Assembly: GCA_046593925.1 (NCBI GenBank) | Contig: JBKJQN010000085.1 | Coordinates: 1-31,853, forward strand | DNA from: JAYVYM01 sp046593925 | Lineage (GTDB): Bacteria; Actinomycetota; Actinomycetes; Mycobacteriales; SCTD01 | Reading direction: 5' to 3' | DNA: 31,853 nt | Shown: positions 22,616-29,059 of the stretch, one piece after another | Layout: each line of letters begins with the position of its first letter | Position numbering within the stretch: the stretch's first letter is position 1 | The notes under the pieces: generated by a model | Database searches by the model: none | The model's input: only the letters and a program-made list of their open reading frames with translations | Told to the model about the DNA's origin: nothing | Program-made: the position numbers and the translations under genes

Positions 22616-23638
22616 ATGGTCGTCGTCATGCGCCCCGGCGCCGCTCCCGAGCAGGTTGACGCGGTCGTCGCCCGCGTCGAGTCCGCGGGCGGCTCGGCGT
22701 TCGTCAGCCGCGGCGTGCAGCGGACCATCGTCGGCCTGGTCGGTGACGTCGTCGCCTTCCAGGGGCTCAACCTGCGCGCCATGCCCGGCGTCGGCGAGGT
22801 GGTCCGGGTCAGCAAGCCGTACAAGCTGGTCAGTCGTGAGAACCACCCGTCGTCCTCGGTCGTCGAGGTCGGCGGCGTGCCGATCGGTCCCGACACGTTC
22901 ACGCTGATCGCCGGGCCGTGCGCCGTCGAGACCCCCGAGCAGACCCTCGCGGCTGCTCAGATGGCGCAGGCCGCCGGGGCAACGCTGTTGCGCGGGGGGG
23001 CCTACAAACCGCGGACCAGCCCGTACGCGTTCCAGGGCCTCGGCGAGAAGGGCCTGGAGATCCTCGCCGAAGTGCGCGAGCAGACCGGGATGCCGATCGT
23101 CACCGAGGTCGTGGACGCCCGCGACGTCGCGCTGGTCGCCCGGACCGCCGACATGCTGCAGGTCGGCACCCGCAACATGCAGAACTTCGCGCTCCTGCAG
23201 GCCGTCGGCGGGGCTGGCAGACCGGTGATGCTCAAGCGCGGGATGACCGCGACGTACGAGGAGTGGCTGATGGCGGCGGAGTACATCGCCCAGCGCGGCA
23301 ACTTGGACATCGTGCTGTGCGAGCGCGGCATCCGGACCTTCGAGACCGGCACCCGCAACACCCTGGACATCTCGGCGGTGCCGGTGCTGCACGGGCTGTC
23401 GCACCTGCCGGTCGTCATCGACCCGTCGCATTCCGGCGGCAAGCGCGACCTGGTCGTGCCGCTGACCAGGGCGGCGATCGCGGTCGGCGCCGACGCCGTC
23501 ATCGTGGACGTGCACCCCGACCCGACCGTCGCCCTCTGCGACGGCCCGCAGGCGCTCTACGGCGAGGACCTCGACGCGCTGGCCGCTGCCTGCCGCGACC
23601 TGCCCCCGGTCGTCGGGCGCCGGCTCGTCGGGCGTTAG
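22616..23638 (+). CDS. aroF: 3-deoxy-7-phosphoheptulonate synthase, class I (type I-beta with N-terminal ferredoxin-like domain)
   Basis: A 340-aa DAHP synthase condensing PEP and erythrose 4-phosphate, the first shikimate step. Residues 1-68 form the ferredoxin/ACT-like regulatory domain (VVVMRPGAAPEQVDAVVARV, VSRGVQRTIVGLVGD). The barrel starts near 90 with FTLIAGPCAVETPEQ, then LLRGGAYKPRTSPYAFQGLGEKG, QVGTRNMQNFALLQ, PVMLKRGMTATYEEWLMAAEYI, RGIRTFETGTRNTLDI, VIDPSHSGGKRDLV and DVHPDPTVALCDGPQ, carrying the metal ligands (Cys of PCAVE, His, Glu, Asp) and PEP-binding residues. ATG at 22616 has a GGAG site. A class II enzyme for the same reaction is at 29060-30397. Confidence 0.92.
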   Translation: MVVVMRPGAAPEQVDAVVARVESAGGSAFVSRGVQRTIVGLVGDVVAFQGLNLRAMPGVGEVVRVSKPYKLVSRENHPSSSVVEVGGVPIGPDTFTLIAGPCAVETPEQTLAAAQMAQAAGATLLRGGAYKPRTSPYAFQGLGEKGLEILAEVREQTGMPIVTEVVDARDVALVARTADMLQVGTRNMQNFALLQAVGGAGRPVMLKRGMTATYEEWLMAAEYIAQRGNLDIVLCERGIRTFETGTRNTLDISAVPVLHGLSHLPVVIDPSHSGGKRDLVVPLTRAAIAVGADAVIVDVHPDPTVALCDGPQALYGEDLDALAAACRDLPPVVGRRLVGR

Positions 23639-23688
23639 CTCGTCGGGCGTGGCTCCGGCTTCGGTGCCGCGGGGCGGGACCTGCCGCC

Positions 23689-23705
23689 GGCCGGATCAGC
23701 CGGCC
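23689..23705. terminator. Short GC hairpin at the aroF/ltaE convergent junction
   Basis: GGCCGG (23689-23694) and CCGGCC (23700-23705) form a 6-bp stem around a 5-nt loop. It overlaps the last codons of the minus-strand aldolase gene and lies 50 bp after the aroF stop, so it could end transcription from both sides. No T-run. Confidence 0.35.
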
Positions 23706-24694
23706 AGCAGCCGTCCGACGACGTCCGCGGCCCGCTGCGCACCGGCGTCGTCGACGTCGAGGTGGGTGACCAGGCGTACCCGGCGTGGACCGACGAGGGA
23801 CACCAGCACTCCGTGCCCGCGGGCGGCAGCGGCGAAAGCCGGTGCATCCGGTACGTCCAGCCGGACGATGTTGGTCTGCGGGACCACCCCGGCGGCCGCG
23901 CCGATCAGCGCCGCGCGGCGGTGGTCGTCGGCGAGCCGCTCGAGGTGGTGCGCGAGCACGTACGTCCCGGCGGCCGCGAGCACGCCAGCCTGCCGCATGC
24001 CACCGCCCAGTCGCTTGCGGATCACCCGGGCGCGCCCGGCCCGCTCGGCGTCGGTGACCAGGACCGAGCCGACCGGTGCACCCAGGCCCTTGGACAAGCA
24101 GACAGACAGGGTGTCGAACACCGCGCCGTACGCCCGCAGCGGCGTCCCGGAGGCGACCGAGGCGTTCCAGATCCGCGCACCGTCACAGTGCAGCGCGATG
24201 CCGTGCGCGACGGTGAGATCGCGGAGCGCCTGCAGGTCGGCGAGCGGGTGCACCGCTCCCCCACCGCGGTTGTGGGTCTGCTCCACGCTGACCGCGGACG
24301 TGACGACGGTGCCCCAGCCGGCCGGCCGCAGGTAGGGCTCGACGACCGCCGCCGTCATCGGCCCGCCCGGCACCGTGCGCGACGAGATGCCACCGAGCGC
24401 TGCGGCGGCGCCGTGCTCGTACGTCACGACGTGGGCGTCGGCGTCGCACACCAGCTCCGACGCCGGTGGCACGACGAGCTGCAGGCAGATCTGGTTGCCC
24501 ATCGTCCCGCTGGGGACGAAGACGGCGGCCTGGTGGCCGAACAGCCCGGCGACAGTCTCCTCGAGCGCCCGTACTGACGGGTCCTCGCCGTACACGTCGT
24601 CGCCGACCTCGGCGGCCGCCATCGCCGCGCGCACCTGCGGGGTCGGCCGGGTCAGGGTGTCGCTGCGCAGGTCCACCGGCTCCTGGGAGGTCAC
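23696..24694 (-). CDS. ltaE: Low-specificity L-threonine aldolase
   Basis: A 332-aa PLP enzyme of fold type I that cleaves threonine or allo-threonine to glycine and acetaldehyde. Seen: VDLRSDTLTRPTPQVRAAMAAAEVGDDVYGEDPSV near the N-terminus, the VFVPSGTMGNQICL cofactor loop, an HGAAAALGG segment, LHCDGARIWNA (the Asp contacting the PLP ring), the Schiff-base lysine in CLSKGLGAPVGS, and RKRLGGGMRQAGVLAAAG. Length is normal. GTG start at 24694; TAGATT lies 6 nt upstream on the minus strand. The -10 box overlaps that of the divergent sigma-like gene. Confidence 0.92.
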   Translation of the reverse strand: MTSQEPVDLRSDTLTRPTPQVRAAMAAAEVGDDVYGEDPSVRALEETVAGLFGHQAAVFVPSGTMGNQICLQLVVPPASELVCDADAHVVTYEHGAAAALGGISSRTVPGGPMTAAVVEPYLRPAGWGTVVTSAVSVEQTHNRGGGAVHPLADLQALRDLTVAHGIALHCDGARIWNASVASGTPLRAYGAVFDTLSVCLSKGLGAPVGSVLVTDAERAGRARVIRKRLGGGMRQAGVLAAAGTYVLAHHLERLADDHRRAALIGAAAGVVPQTNIVRLDVPDAPAFAAAARGHGVLVSLVGPRRVRLVTHLDVDDAGAQRAADVVGRLLAG

Positions 24695-24700
24695 GTCGGC

Positions 24701-24710
24701 AATCTAGGCT
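24701..24710. promoter_or_regulatory. Overlapping divergent -10 boxes
   Basis: The minus-strand box TAGATT (24706 down to 24701) is 6 nt from the ltaE GTG (24694). The plus-strand box TAGGCT (24705-24710) is 6 nt from the sigma-like GTG (24717). The boxes share bases 24705-24706, and the whole intergenic gap is 22 bp. Both genes would give leaderless mRNAs, and one polymerase would block the other. Confidence 0.6.
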
Positions 24711-24716
24711 GGCGCC

Positions 24717-26108
24717 GTGTTTGGTGGAGGGACCGACGGCGCCGGGGCGGTGTCGGCCGACGCGCTCTACGGCGCGGTGCGGGCACACGCTGATCGGGTG
24801 CACGACTTCGTACGCCGGCAGGGCTGTCCGCCGCAGGCCTCACCCGGTGTGGTCGAGGACAGCGCCCTCGACCTCCTGGCCGGCGCTGCGGACGACCCCG
24901 CGCCGGTCGCGGAGCTCGTGGGCCGCTGGTTCGCCCTGGCGGGCCCGCGGGCCCGGCAGGCCGGGATCGGCGAGAGCTGGCGGCCGGTGGCCAGCGGGCC
25001 GCTCGCCAGCACCGCTGAGCAGGAGCTCCTGGCGGCCGGCCTCGAACAGTGCGATGAGGGCAGCCGCAGCGCCCTGCTGCTCGGTGACGCCTACGACCTG
25101 CCGGCCGAGACGGTGGGCGCAGCTCTCGGCGTTGATCCACACACTGCGTGGCGGCTGGTCGGCGCCGCCCGCCTGCAGCTGCTGCCCCACGTCTTCGACG
25201 GGGCGGTACCCCAGGTGCCGGGGCATGTCGATGACGATGCCCTGGCCGGGCTCGCCGGCGGGTCGGTGCCGGCCGGCGACGGCCGGGTTGCCCGGCACGT
25301 CCGCGACTGCGATGCGTGTACCGCTGTCGTCCAGGCGCAGGAAGACGTCCGTCGGCTGCTCGCCGGCCTGGCCGTCGTCGCCCTGTCCGACGACGCCCGC
25401 AAGGCCATCCTCGAACGGGTTGGCCTGCGCGCCCGGGCGGTGTTGCCCGCGGCCGTCAGCGCGCTGCCGCAGGAGTACGAGCCGGACGAGCCGCGCCGGC
25501 TGCTGTCCCCCGGCCCGGTGCTGCTCGGACTGCTGCTGGCCGCGCTGGGCGGCGTCGGGCTCGGTGTGCTGCTGAGCCAGCCACACGCCGTGAAAGCGGC
25601 GGCGGTCGGGGTGCTTCCGGAGGTCACCGCGTCCCCGCTCGTAGCCCCGGGTGCCGGGCCCGCCAATGCCTCCCCGGCTGTCAGCCCTGCGGCTGCGCCG
25701 CTGCCCACCACGACCGTTTTCACCTACCCACCGATCGCCCCCTCCGCTCCGGCGAGTACGGCCGCGCCCCCCAAGACCACGCCGCCGCCGCCAACCAGCG
25801 CGGCGCCGGCCACGAGTGCCCCTCCCGCCTTGACGCCGACGGTCGTCGTGGCCCCGGTGGCGGGGCCCGGCGGGGCGACGCTCACGGTCATCGGCGCCGG
25901 CTGGGTACCCGGCAGCACCGTGCTGATCGCTTTCCTGGACCCGTTGGGCCGGCCCACCGGCGACTCCGCGGCCACGGTCGCGAGCGGCACCGGCCGGATC
26001 CGTACGACGCTGCAAGCCGGCGCGGCCGACGCCGCGCCCGGCGACTACCGCGTGCAGGCCGGCGACGGCACGCGCACCACCCGGGCGACGTACACGGTGC
26101 TGGCATGA
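24717..26108 (+). CDS. Membrane-tethered sigma-factor-like protein: sigma2/sigma4-like regions, zf-HC2 zinc finger, one span, extracellular beta domain
   Basis: A 463-aa single-span protein. Residues about 13-80 resemble a degenerate sigma region 2 (LYGAVRAHADRVHDFVRRQG, then VVEDSALDLL where ECF factors have AEDLVQE, then LVGRWFALAGPRAR). Residues 96-157 resemble sigma region 4 (EQELLAAGLEQCDEGSRSALL, LPAETVGAALGVDPHTAWRL as helix-turn-helix). An anti-sigma-type zinc finger follows: H170, then H194-xxx-C198-xx-C201. The span is at 264-286, then a Pro/Ala/Thr-rich stalk (about 300-375) and a beta-sandwich-like end (376-463). So sigma-like and anti-sigma-like parts are fused in one chain with an external domain. 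The sigma parts would be cytosolic. I infer a self-inhibited, perhaps proteolytically released regulator. Alternative: a membrane DNA-binding protein that no longer acts as a sigma factor. Confidence 0.65.
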   Translation: MFGGGTDGAGAVSADALYGAVRAHADRVHDFVRRQGCPPQASPGVVEDSALDLLAGAADDPAPVAELVGRWFALAGPRARQAGIGESWRPVASGPLASTAEQELLAAGLEQCDEGSRSALLLGDAYDLPAETVGAALGVDPHTAWRLVGAARLQLLPHVFDGAVPQVPGHVDDDALAGLAGGSVPAGDGRVARHVRDCDACTAVVQAQEDVRRLLAGLAVVALSDDARKAILERVGLRARAVLPAAVSALPQEYEPDEPRRLLSPGPVLLGLLLAALGGVGLGVLLSQPHAVKAAAVGVLPEVTASPLVAPGAGPANASPAVSPAAAPLPTTTVFTYPPIAPSAPASTAAPPKTTPPPPTSAAPATSAPPALTPTVVVAPVAGPGGATLTVIGAGWVPGSTVLIAFLDPLGRPTGDSAATVASGTGRIRTTLQAGAADAAPGDYRVQAGDGTRTTRATYTVLA

Positions 26109-26139
26109 GGCCCGGGCCGCGGCGACGTTTTGCTGTTGC

Positions 26140-26286
26140 TCACCTGAGTGAGGCGGTCGCGGGGCCGAGGAGGGCGCAGACGCCGAGCGTCCGCAGTATC
26201 GACCACTTCAGCCGGAAGATCATGACGGTGGCGGCGACGCTGATGGCGAGGGCGACGGGTCGCAGGCTGGTCGGGTCGGGAAGGTC
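26140..26286 (-). pseudogene. Possible C-terminal remnant of a chromate transporter (ChrA-like)
   Basis: The minus-strand frame ends with about 48 residues (from DLPDPTSLRP to the stop) forming one hydrophobic segment, VALAISVAATVMIFRL, then KWSILRTLGVCALLG. This pattern resembles the last membrane helices of ChrA-type transporters. The frame continues upstream to 26448, but that part is not membrane-like. No start signal is convincing, so I read it as a decayed fragment. Recognition is weak. Confidence 0.3.
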
Positions 26287-26380
26287 GACGAGGCCCGGTG
26301 GCCGGGACCGGTCCCGGGGCCTTGGCTGCCCGCGGCCGTGACTGCGCTGAGCCGCCGGGGCCACCCACCCTGCAAGCCGC

Positions 26381-26410
26381 CGTTCGGCGCTTCGCGAGCT
26401 GCGCCGAACG
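26381..26410. repeat. Perfect 10-bp inverted repeat (strong hairpin)
   Basis: CGTTCGGCGC (26381-26390) and GCGCCGAACG (26401-26410) are exact reverse complements around a 10-nt loop. It lies 272 bp after the stop of the sigma-like gene. It could be a terminator or a protein site; no T-run follows. Confidence 0.7.
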
Positions 26411-26505
26411 ACCTCGGACATCGTGTGCGTGATCACGAGGTGATGCACGCAAAGTCGCGCCGCAGCACGCTCACCTCAGGCATGCGCGCCACCGCCGGGT
26501 CGGAC

Positions 26506-26539
26506 TTTGTGTGTCGGGACGAGGAAGCTGACACACGAA
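26506..26539. repeat. Inverted repeat with 14-bp spacer
   Basis: TTTGTGTGTC (26506-26515) and GACACACGAA (26530-26539) pair in 9 of 10 positions. The AT-richer arms and spacing suit a dimeric regulator's site about 180 bp before the FAD oxidoreductase start. Confidence 0.5.
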
Positions 26540-26708
26540 CTCACCGTCCACCGGCCTTCCCTCACCAGGGCGCGGGGCAGGCGGGGCGGGCCCTCTCGTA
26601 CGTCCTGCAGCACGCGGGCGTCGAACTCCGCCCCTTCGTCGATCTCGCCGGCTCGTCGTAGACAGGGTGGACGCCGCCGACGCCCCACACGTTGCCTGGG
26701 TCCGGCGC

Positions 26709-26714
26709 TAATCT
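26709..26714 (+). promoter_or_regulatory. -10 box for the FAD oxidoreductase gene (leaderless)
   Basis: TAATCT lies exactly 6 nt before GTG 26721. This is the box nearest to the TATAAT-type consensus in the window. Confidence 0.55.
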
Positions 26715-26720
26715 GCCCGG

Positions 26721-27848
26721 GTGCGCTGCGTCGTGGTGGGGGCCGGGGCGTGGGGGCTGCCGGCGGCGGCCGAGCTCGCGCGGCGGGGCCACGAGGTGAT
26801 GCTCGTCGACCGGTACGGCATCGCCAACCTCCTGTCGTCCTCCCCGGGTCCCAGCCGCATGTGGCGGCTGACGCATTCCGATCGGATCCGGGTGCGACTC
26901 GCGCGCCGCAGCGTCGAGGCGATGGAGCGCCTGGCCGTCGACTCCGGACGTGCGGTGTTCCTGCGCCGCGGGCTGCTGTGGCGCGATGACCCGACCCCGC
27001 TGGAAGCCGTCGCCGCCGCGCTGTCCGACGAGGGCGTCGAGTTCGAGGCGGTGCCGGCGTCCGGGGTCGCGAAGTGCTTCCCGGGGCTGCGCCCGGACGG
27101 TCGGCCGGCCCTGTGGCAGCGGGACGCCGGGCCGGTGCTCGCCGCAGCGTCGTTGGCCGCTCAGGCGGAGCTGTACCAGGCGGCCGGCGGCGTCACCGTG
27201 ATCGGCAGGGATGTCACGGAGGTCGACGTATGCGACGGCTACGTACGGCTGCGGAACGCCGACGGGACGGTGCTGGACGCCGACCGGGTCGTCCTGGCGG
27301 CCGGTCCCGGCACCGGCCGCCTGCTGTCCAGGCTCGGCGTCGACCTGACGCTGCGGCCCCGGCTCGAGCAGGTCGTCCACCTCGACGGTCCGGCCGCCGG
27401 CACCCTGCCCTGCCTGTACGACGCGCCGAGTGCAGACCAGGTCGGCATGTACGCGCTGCCCACACCCGGCGTCGGCTACAAGGTGGGGCTCGAGGAGCGG
27501 CGGCGGTACCTGCAGGACGGTGACCTGGACCGCACCCCTGACCCCGACCTGACCGCCCTTGCCGTGCAACGCGTCCAGCGGGACCTGACTGCGCTCAACA
27601 CGAATGTCGTCGACGCCCAGGTCTGCTGCTGGACAGACTCCCCGGACGACAGGTTCGTCATCGACACCCTGCCCGGCGGGATCGTCCTGGCCTGTGGCGA
27701 CTCGGGCCAGGGCTTCAAGTTCTCCGCACTGATGGGGCTGGTACTGGCCGACCTCGCCGAGGACAACCCGCCGGACCCCGACATCGCCACCTTCAGACTG
27801 GCCCGTTTTGCCCCTGCTGACTGGGCCGCGGGTACGTTCCGGCAATAG
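26721..27848 (+). CDS. FAD-dependent oxidoreductase, DAO family (monomeric sarcosine oxidase-like)
   Basis: A 375-aa flavoprotein. The FAD motif CVVVGAGAWGLPAAAELARRGHEVMLVDR opens the chain at residue 3. It continues with PGPSRMWRLTHSD (the SSxGxSRxxR-type loop), VVLAAGPGTGRLLSRLG, and near the C-terminus VCCWTDSPDDRFVIDTLPGGIVLACGDSGQGFKFSALMG. In monomeric sarcosine oxidase the Cys preceding a (Y/W)TxTPD segment carries covalent FAD; a CC pair stands at the matching place. Such enzymes oxidise N-methyl or secondary amino acids with oxygen. The substrate is uncertain: sarcosine, N-methyltryptophan or pipecolate types are all possible. GTG 26721 is fixed by the TAATCT box and by the dinucleotide motif. 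Confidence 0.85.
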   Translation: MRCVVVGAGAWGLPAAAELARRGHEVMLVDRYGIANLLSSSPGPSRMWRLTHSDRIRVRLARRSVEAMERLAVDSGRAVFLRRGLLWRDDPTPLEAVAAALSDEGVEFEAVPASGVAKCFPGLRPDGRPALWQRDAGPVLAAASLAAQAELYQAAGGVTVIGRDVTEVDVCDGYVRLRNADGTVLDADRVVLAAGPGTGRLLSRLGVDLTLRPRLEQVVHLDGPAAGTLPCLYDAPSADQVGMYALPTPGVGYKVGLEERRRYLQDGDLDRTPDPDLTALAVQRVQRDLTALNTNVVDAQVCCWTDSPDDRFVIDTLPGGIVLACGDSGQGFKFSALMGLVLADLAEDNPPDPDIATFRLARFAPADWAAGTFRQ

Positions 27849-27978
27849 GCACCCCGCGCATCGTCGACCGGCTGCGCCGGGTGTGCGCGGTCTCCTTCGT
27901 CGCCCCTGGCGCCGAGCTCGCCACCACCGCCCCCACGTAGTGCAGCGGGCAGCGTCGATCGCCTGACATGCTCGAACA

Positions 27979-28590
27979 GTGAGCCTGACCCTGCTGGACT
28001 GGCGGCGCCGCACCGCCTCGGCGTACGCCGCCTACCGCACGGCAGAGACACCGCAGGCCGGGTGGGAGCTGTGGCACACGCAGCGGGGCACGCTGATCGC
28101 GCAGCACCCCGAGTCGGCGCTCCCGGTCGGCGCGCAGGTCCCGTACGCCCCGTACGACCCGGCCCTGCGCTTCGAGGTGGAGGTCGACCCGGACCTGGAG
28201 CCGGTGCGGCTCGAGGCCGCCACCGGCACCGACGGCGTGGTGCCGTTCACGCGGATCGGCGTCCTGCGGCTGGCCGGGCTCGGCACGCTCGACGTCTGGT
28301 GGCTGGGCTCGTACGGCGGCGGGCTGTTCGTGCCCGTCAAGGACGCCACCGCCGGGCGTACGACGTACGGCGGGGGGCGCTACCTGCTCGACACCGTCAA
28401 GGGCGCAGACCACGGCGGCGACGTCGACCCCTCGACCGGCCGCGGCACCCTGGTCGTGGACCTCAACCTGGCCTACCACCCGTCCTGCGCGTACGACCCC
28501 GGCTGGGCCTGCCCGCTTGCCCCCGCCGGCAACGTGCTGAGCGCCGCCGTGGTCGCCGGCGAGCTGCTGCCCGCGGGCGGCTGGTACTGA
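27979..28590 (+). CDS. DUF1684 domain-containing protein
   Basis: A 203-aa soluble protein that fits DUF1684: LLDWRRRTASAYAAYR at the N-terminus, then FTRIGVLRLAGLGTLDVWWLGSYGGGLFVPVKDATAGRTTYGGGRYLLDTVKG, and the C-terminal LVVDLNLAYHPSCAYDPGWACPLAPAGN block, whose NxAYHPSCxY...CPLxPxxN pattern is the hallmark. The biochemical role of the family is unknown. GTG start at 27979. The 130-bp gap before it holds nothing I recognise. It is followed by an antitoxin-like gene after 21 bp, which is probably a chance neighbour. Confidence 0.85.
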   Translation: MSLTLLDWRRRTASAYAAYRTAETPQAGWELWHTQRGTLIAQHPESALPVGAQVPYAPYDPALRFEVEVDPDLEPVRLEAATGTDGVVPFTRIGVLRLAGLGTLDVWWLGSYGGGLFVPVKDATAGRTTYGGGRYLLDTVKGADHGGDVDPSTGRGTLVVDLNLAYHPSCAYDPGWACPLAPAGNVLSAAVVAGELLPAGGWY

Positions 28591-28611
28591 ACCGGCCGGT
28601 CTGGACGCAAC

Positions 28612-28833
28612 ATGAGGACCCGCTACGTCAGCAACGTGCCGGACGAGGTGGTGGAGCGCCTGCAGCGGCTGGCCGACCGTGACGGCACCTGCGGCGGAGC
28701 CGTCGCCGTCCGGGAGCTGGCAGACGTGTCGCGTCGAGCCGACAACGCGGCGCTGCTCGGAGTCCTGCCTGACTTCAACGTCGCGGCTGCCGAGATCCTC
28801 CAGGATCTCGACGCAACCCGGGCCAGCCGGTGA
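28612..28833 (+). CDS. FitA/VapB-like ribbon-helix-helix antitoxin (orphaned)
   Basis: A 73-aa protein: an N-terminal strand and two helices typical of FitA-like RHH antitoxins (TRYVSNVPDEVVERLQRLADRDG, then AVAVRELADVSRRADNAALLG) and a C-terminal toxin-binding segment ending EILQDLDATRASR. RHH antitoxins bind DNA as dimers and block a PIN-domain RNase. Its stop TGA overlaps the ATG (28833) and GTG (28830) of the adjacent toxin frame, the usual coupled layout. The toxin is clearly broken, so the antitoxin is an orphan. A TCGG-to-GTCGG change in the loop between helices cannot be judged without homologues. Confidence 0.75.
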   Translation: MRTRYVSNVPDEVVERLQRLADRDGTCGGAVAVRELADVSRRADNAALLGVLPDFNVAAAEILQDLDATRASR

Positions 28834-29046
28834 TGGTTCTTGACGCCTCCGCGGCCCCATCAGGTGTGTTGAACGCCGGCCCGGCCCGGCAGCTGCTCGC
28901 AATGGAACCGTGGCACGCACCGCGCCCCGTCGACGCGGCCTACGTCGCCCTCGCGGAAGCTCTCGACTGCCCCTGGTGACCGCCGGCGCACGCCTGAGCC
29001 GAGCCCCCGTCGTCCGCTGCCCGATCACCGTGCTGCCGCGCTCACG
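28833..29046 (+). pseudogene. VapC-like PIN toxin, internally deleted and frameshifted
   Basis: The frame starts MVLDASAAPSGVLNAGPARQ, the usual PIN N-terminus with the first catalytic Asp. It runs to EPWHAPRP and then jumps directly to VDAAYVALAEALDCP, which belongs some 60 residues further on in normal toxins. It then hits TGA at 28977-28979. In the next frame (from 28973) the normal end continues as LVTAGARLSRAPVVRCPITVLPR, so one base is missing in a C-run. The conserved Asp of the TADARL motif is Gly here, and the second acidic residue is lost in the deletion. Intact relatives are about 130 aa; only about 70 are left. It ends just before the convergent aroG. Confidence 0.75.
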
Positions 29047-29059
29047 GGAACGGCGCTGC

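Larger units (their letters stand above)
26287..26708. other. Noncoding stretch with several inverted repeats
   Basis: No credible gene is seen between the ChrA-like fragment and the FAD oxidoreductase; frames here have no domain pattern and lack the window's usual codon use. It contains a perfect 10-bp inverted repeat (26381-26390 and 26401-26410), a 10-bp palindrome CGTGATCACG (26428-26437) and an imperfect 10-bp inverted repeat (26506-26515 and 26530-26539). Confidence 0.6.

Noticed and set aside
23610..23650. Repeated GCTCGTCGGGCG around the aroF stop codon
   Set aside because: Three short near-copies in GC-rich DNA across a Leu/Val/Gly/Arg tail look like local slippage without further structure.
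27849..27978. Possible gene fragment reading VDRLRRVCAVSFVAPG
   Set aside because: It faintly recalls the start of MmcQ/YjbR proteins, but it is only about 26 codons before a stop and has no continuation in other frames.
26562..28013. 483-aa minus-strand frame opposite the FAD oxidoreductase
   Set aside because: Antisense shadow with no recognisable domain; the plus-strand gene is intact and has a promoter box.
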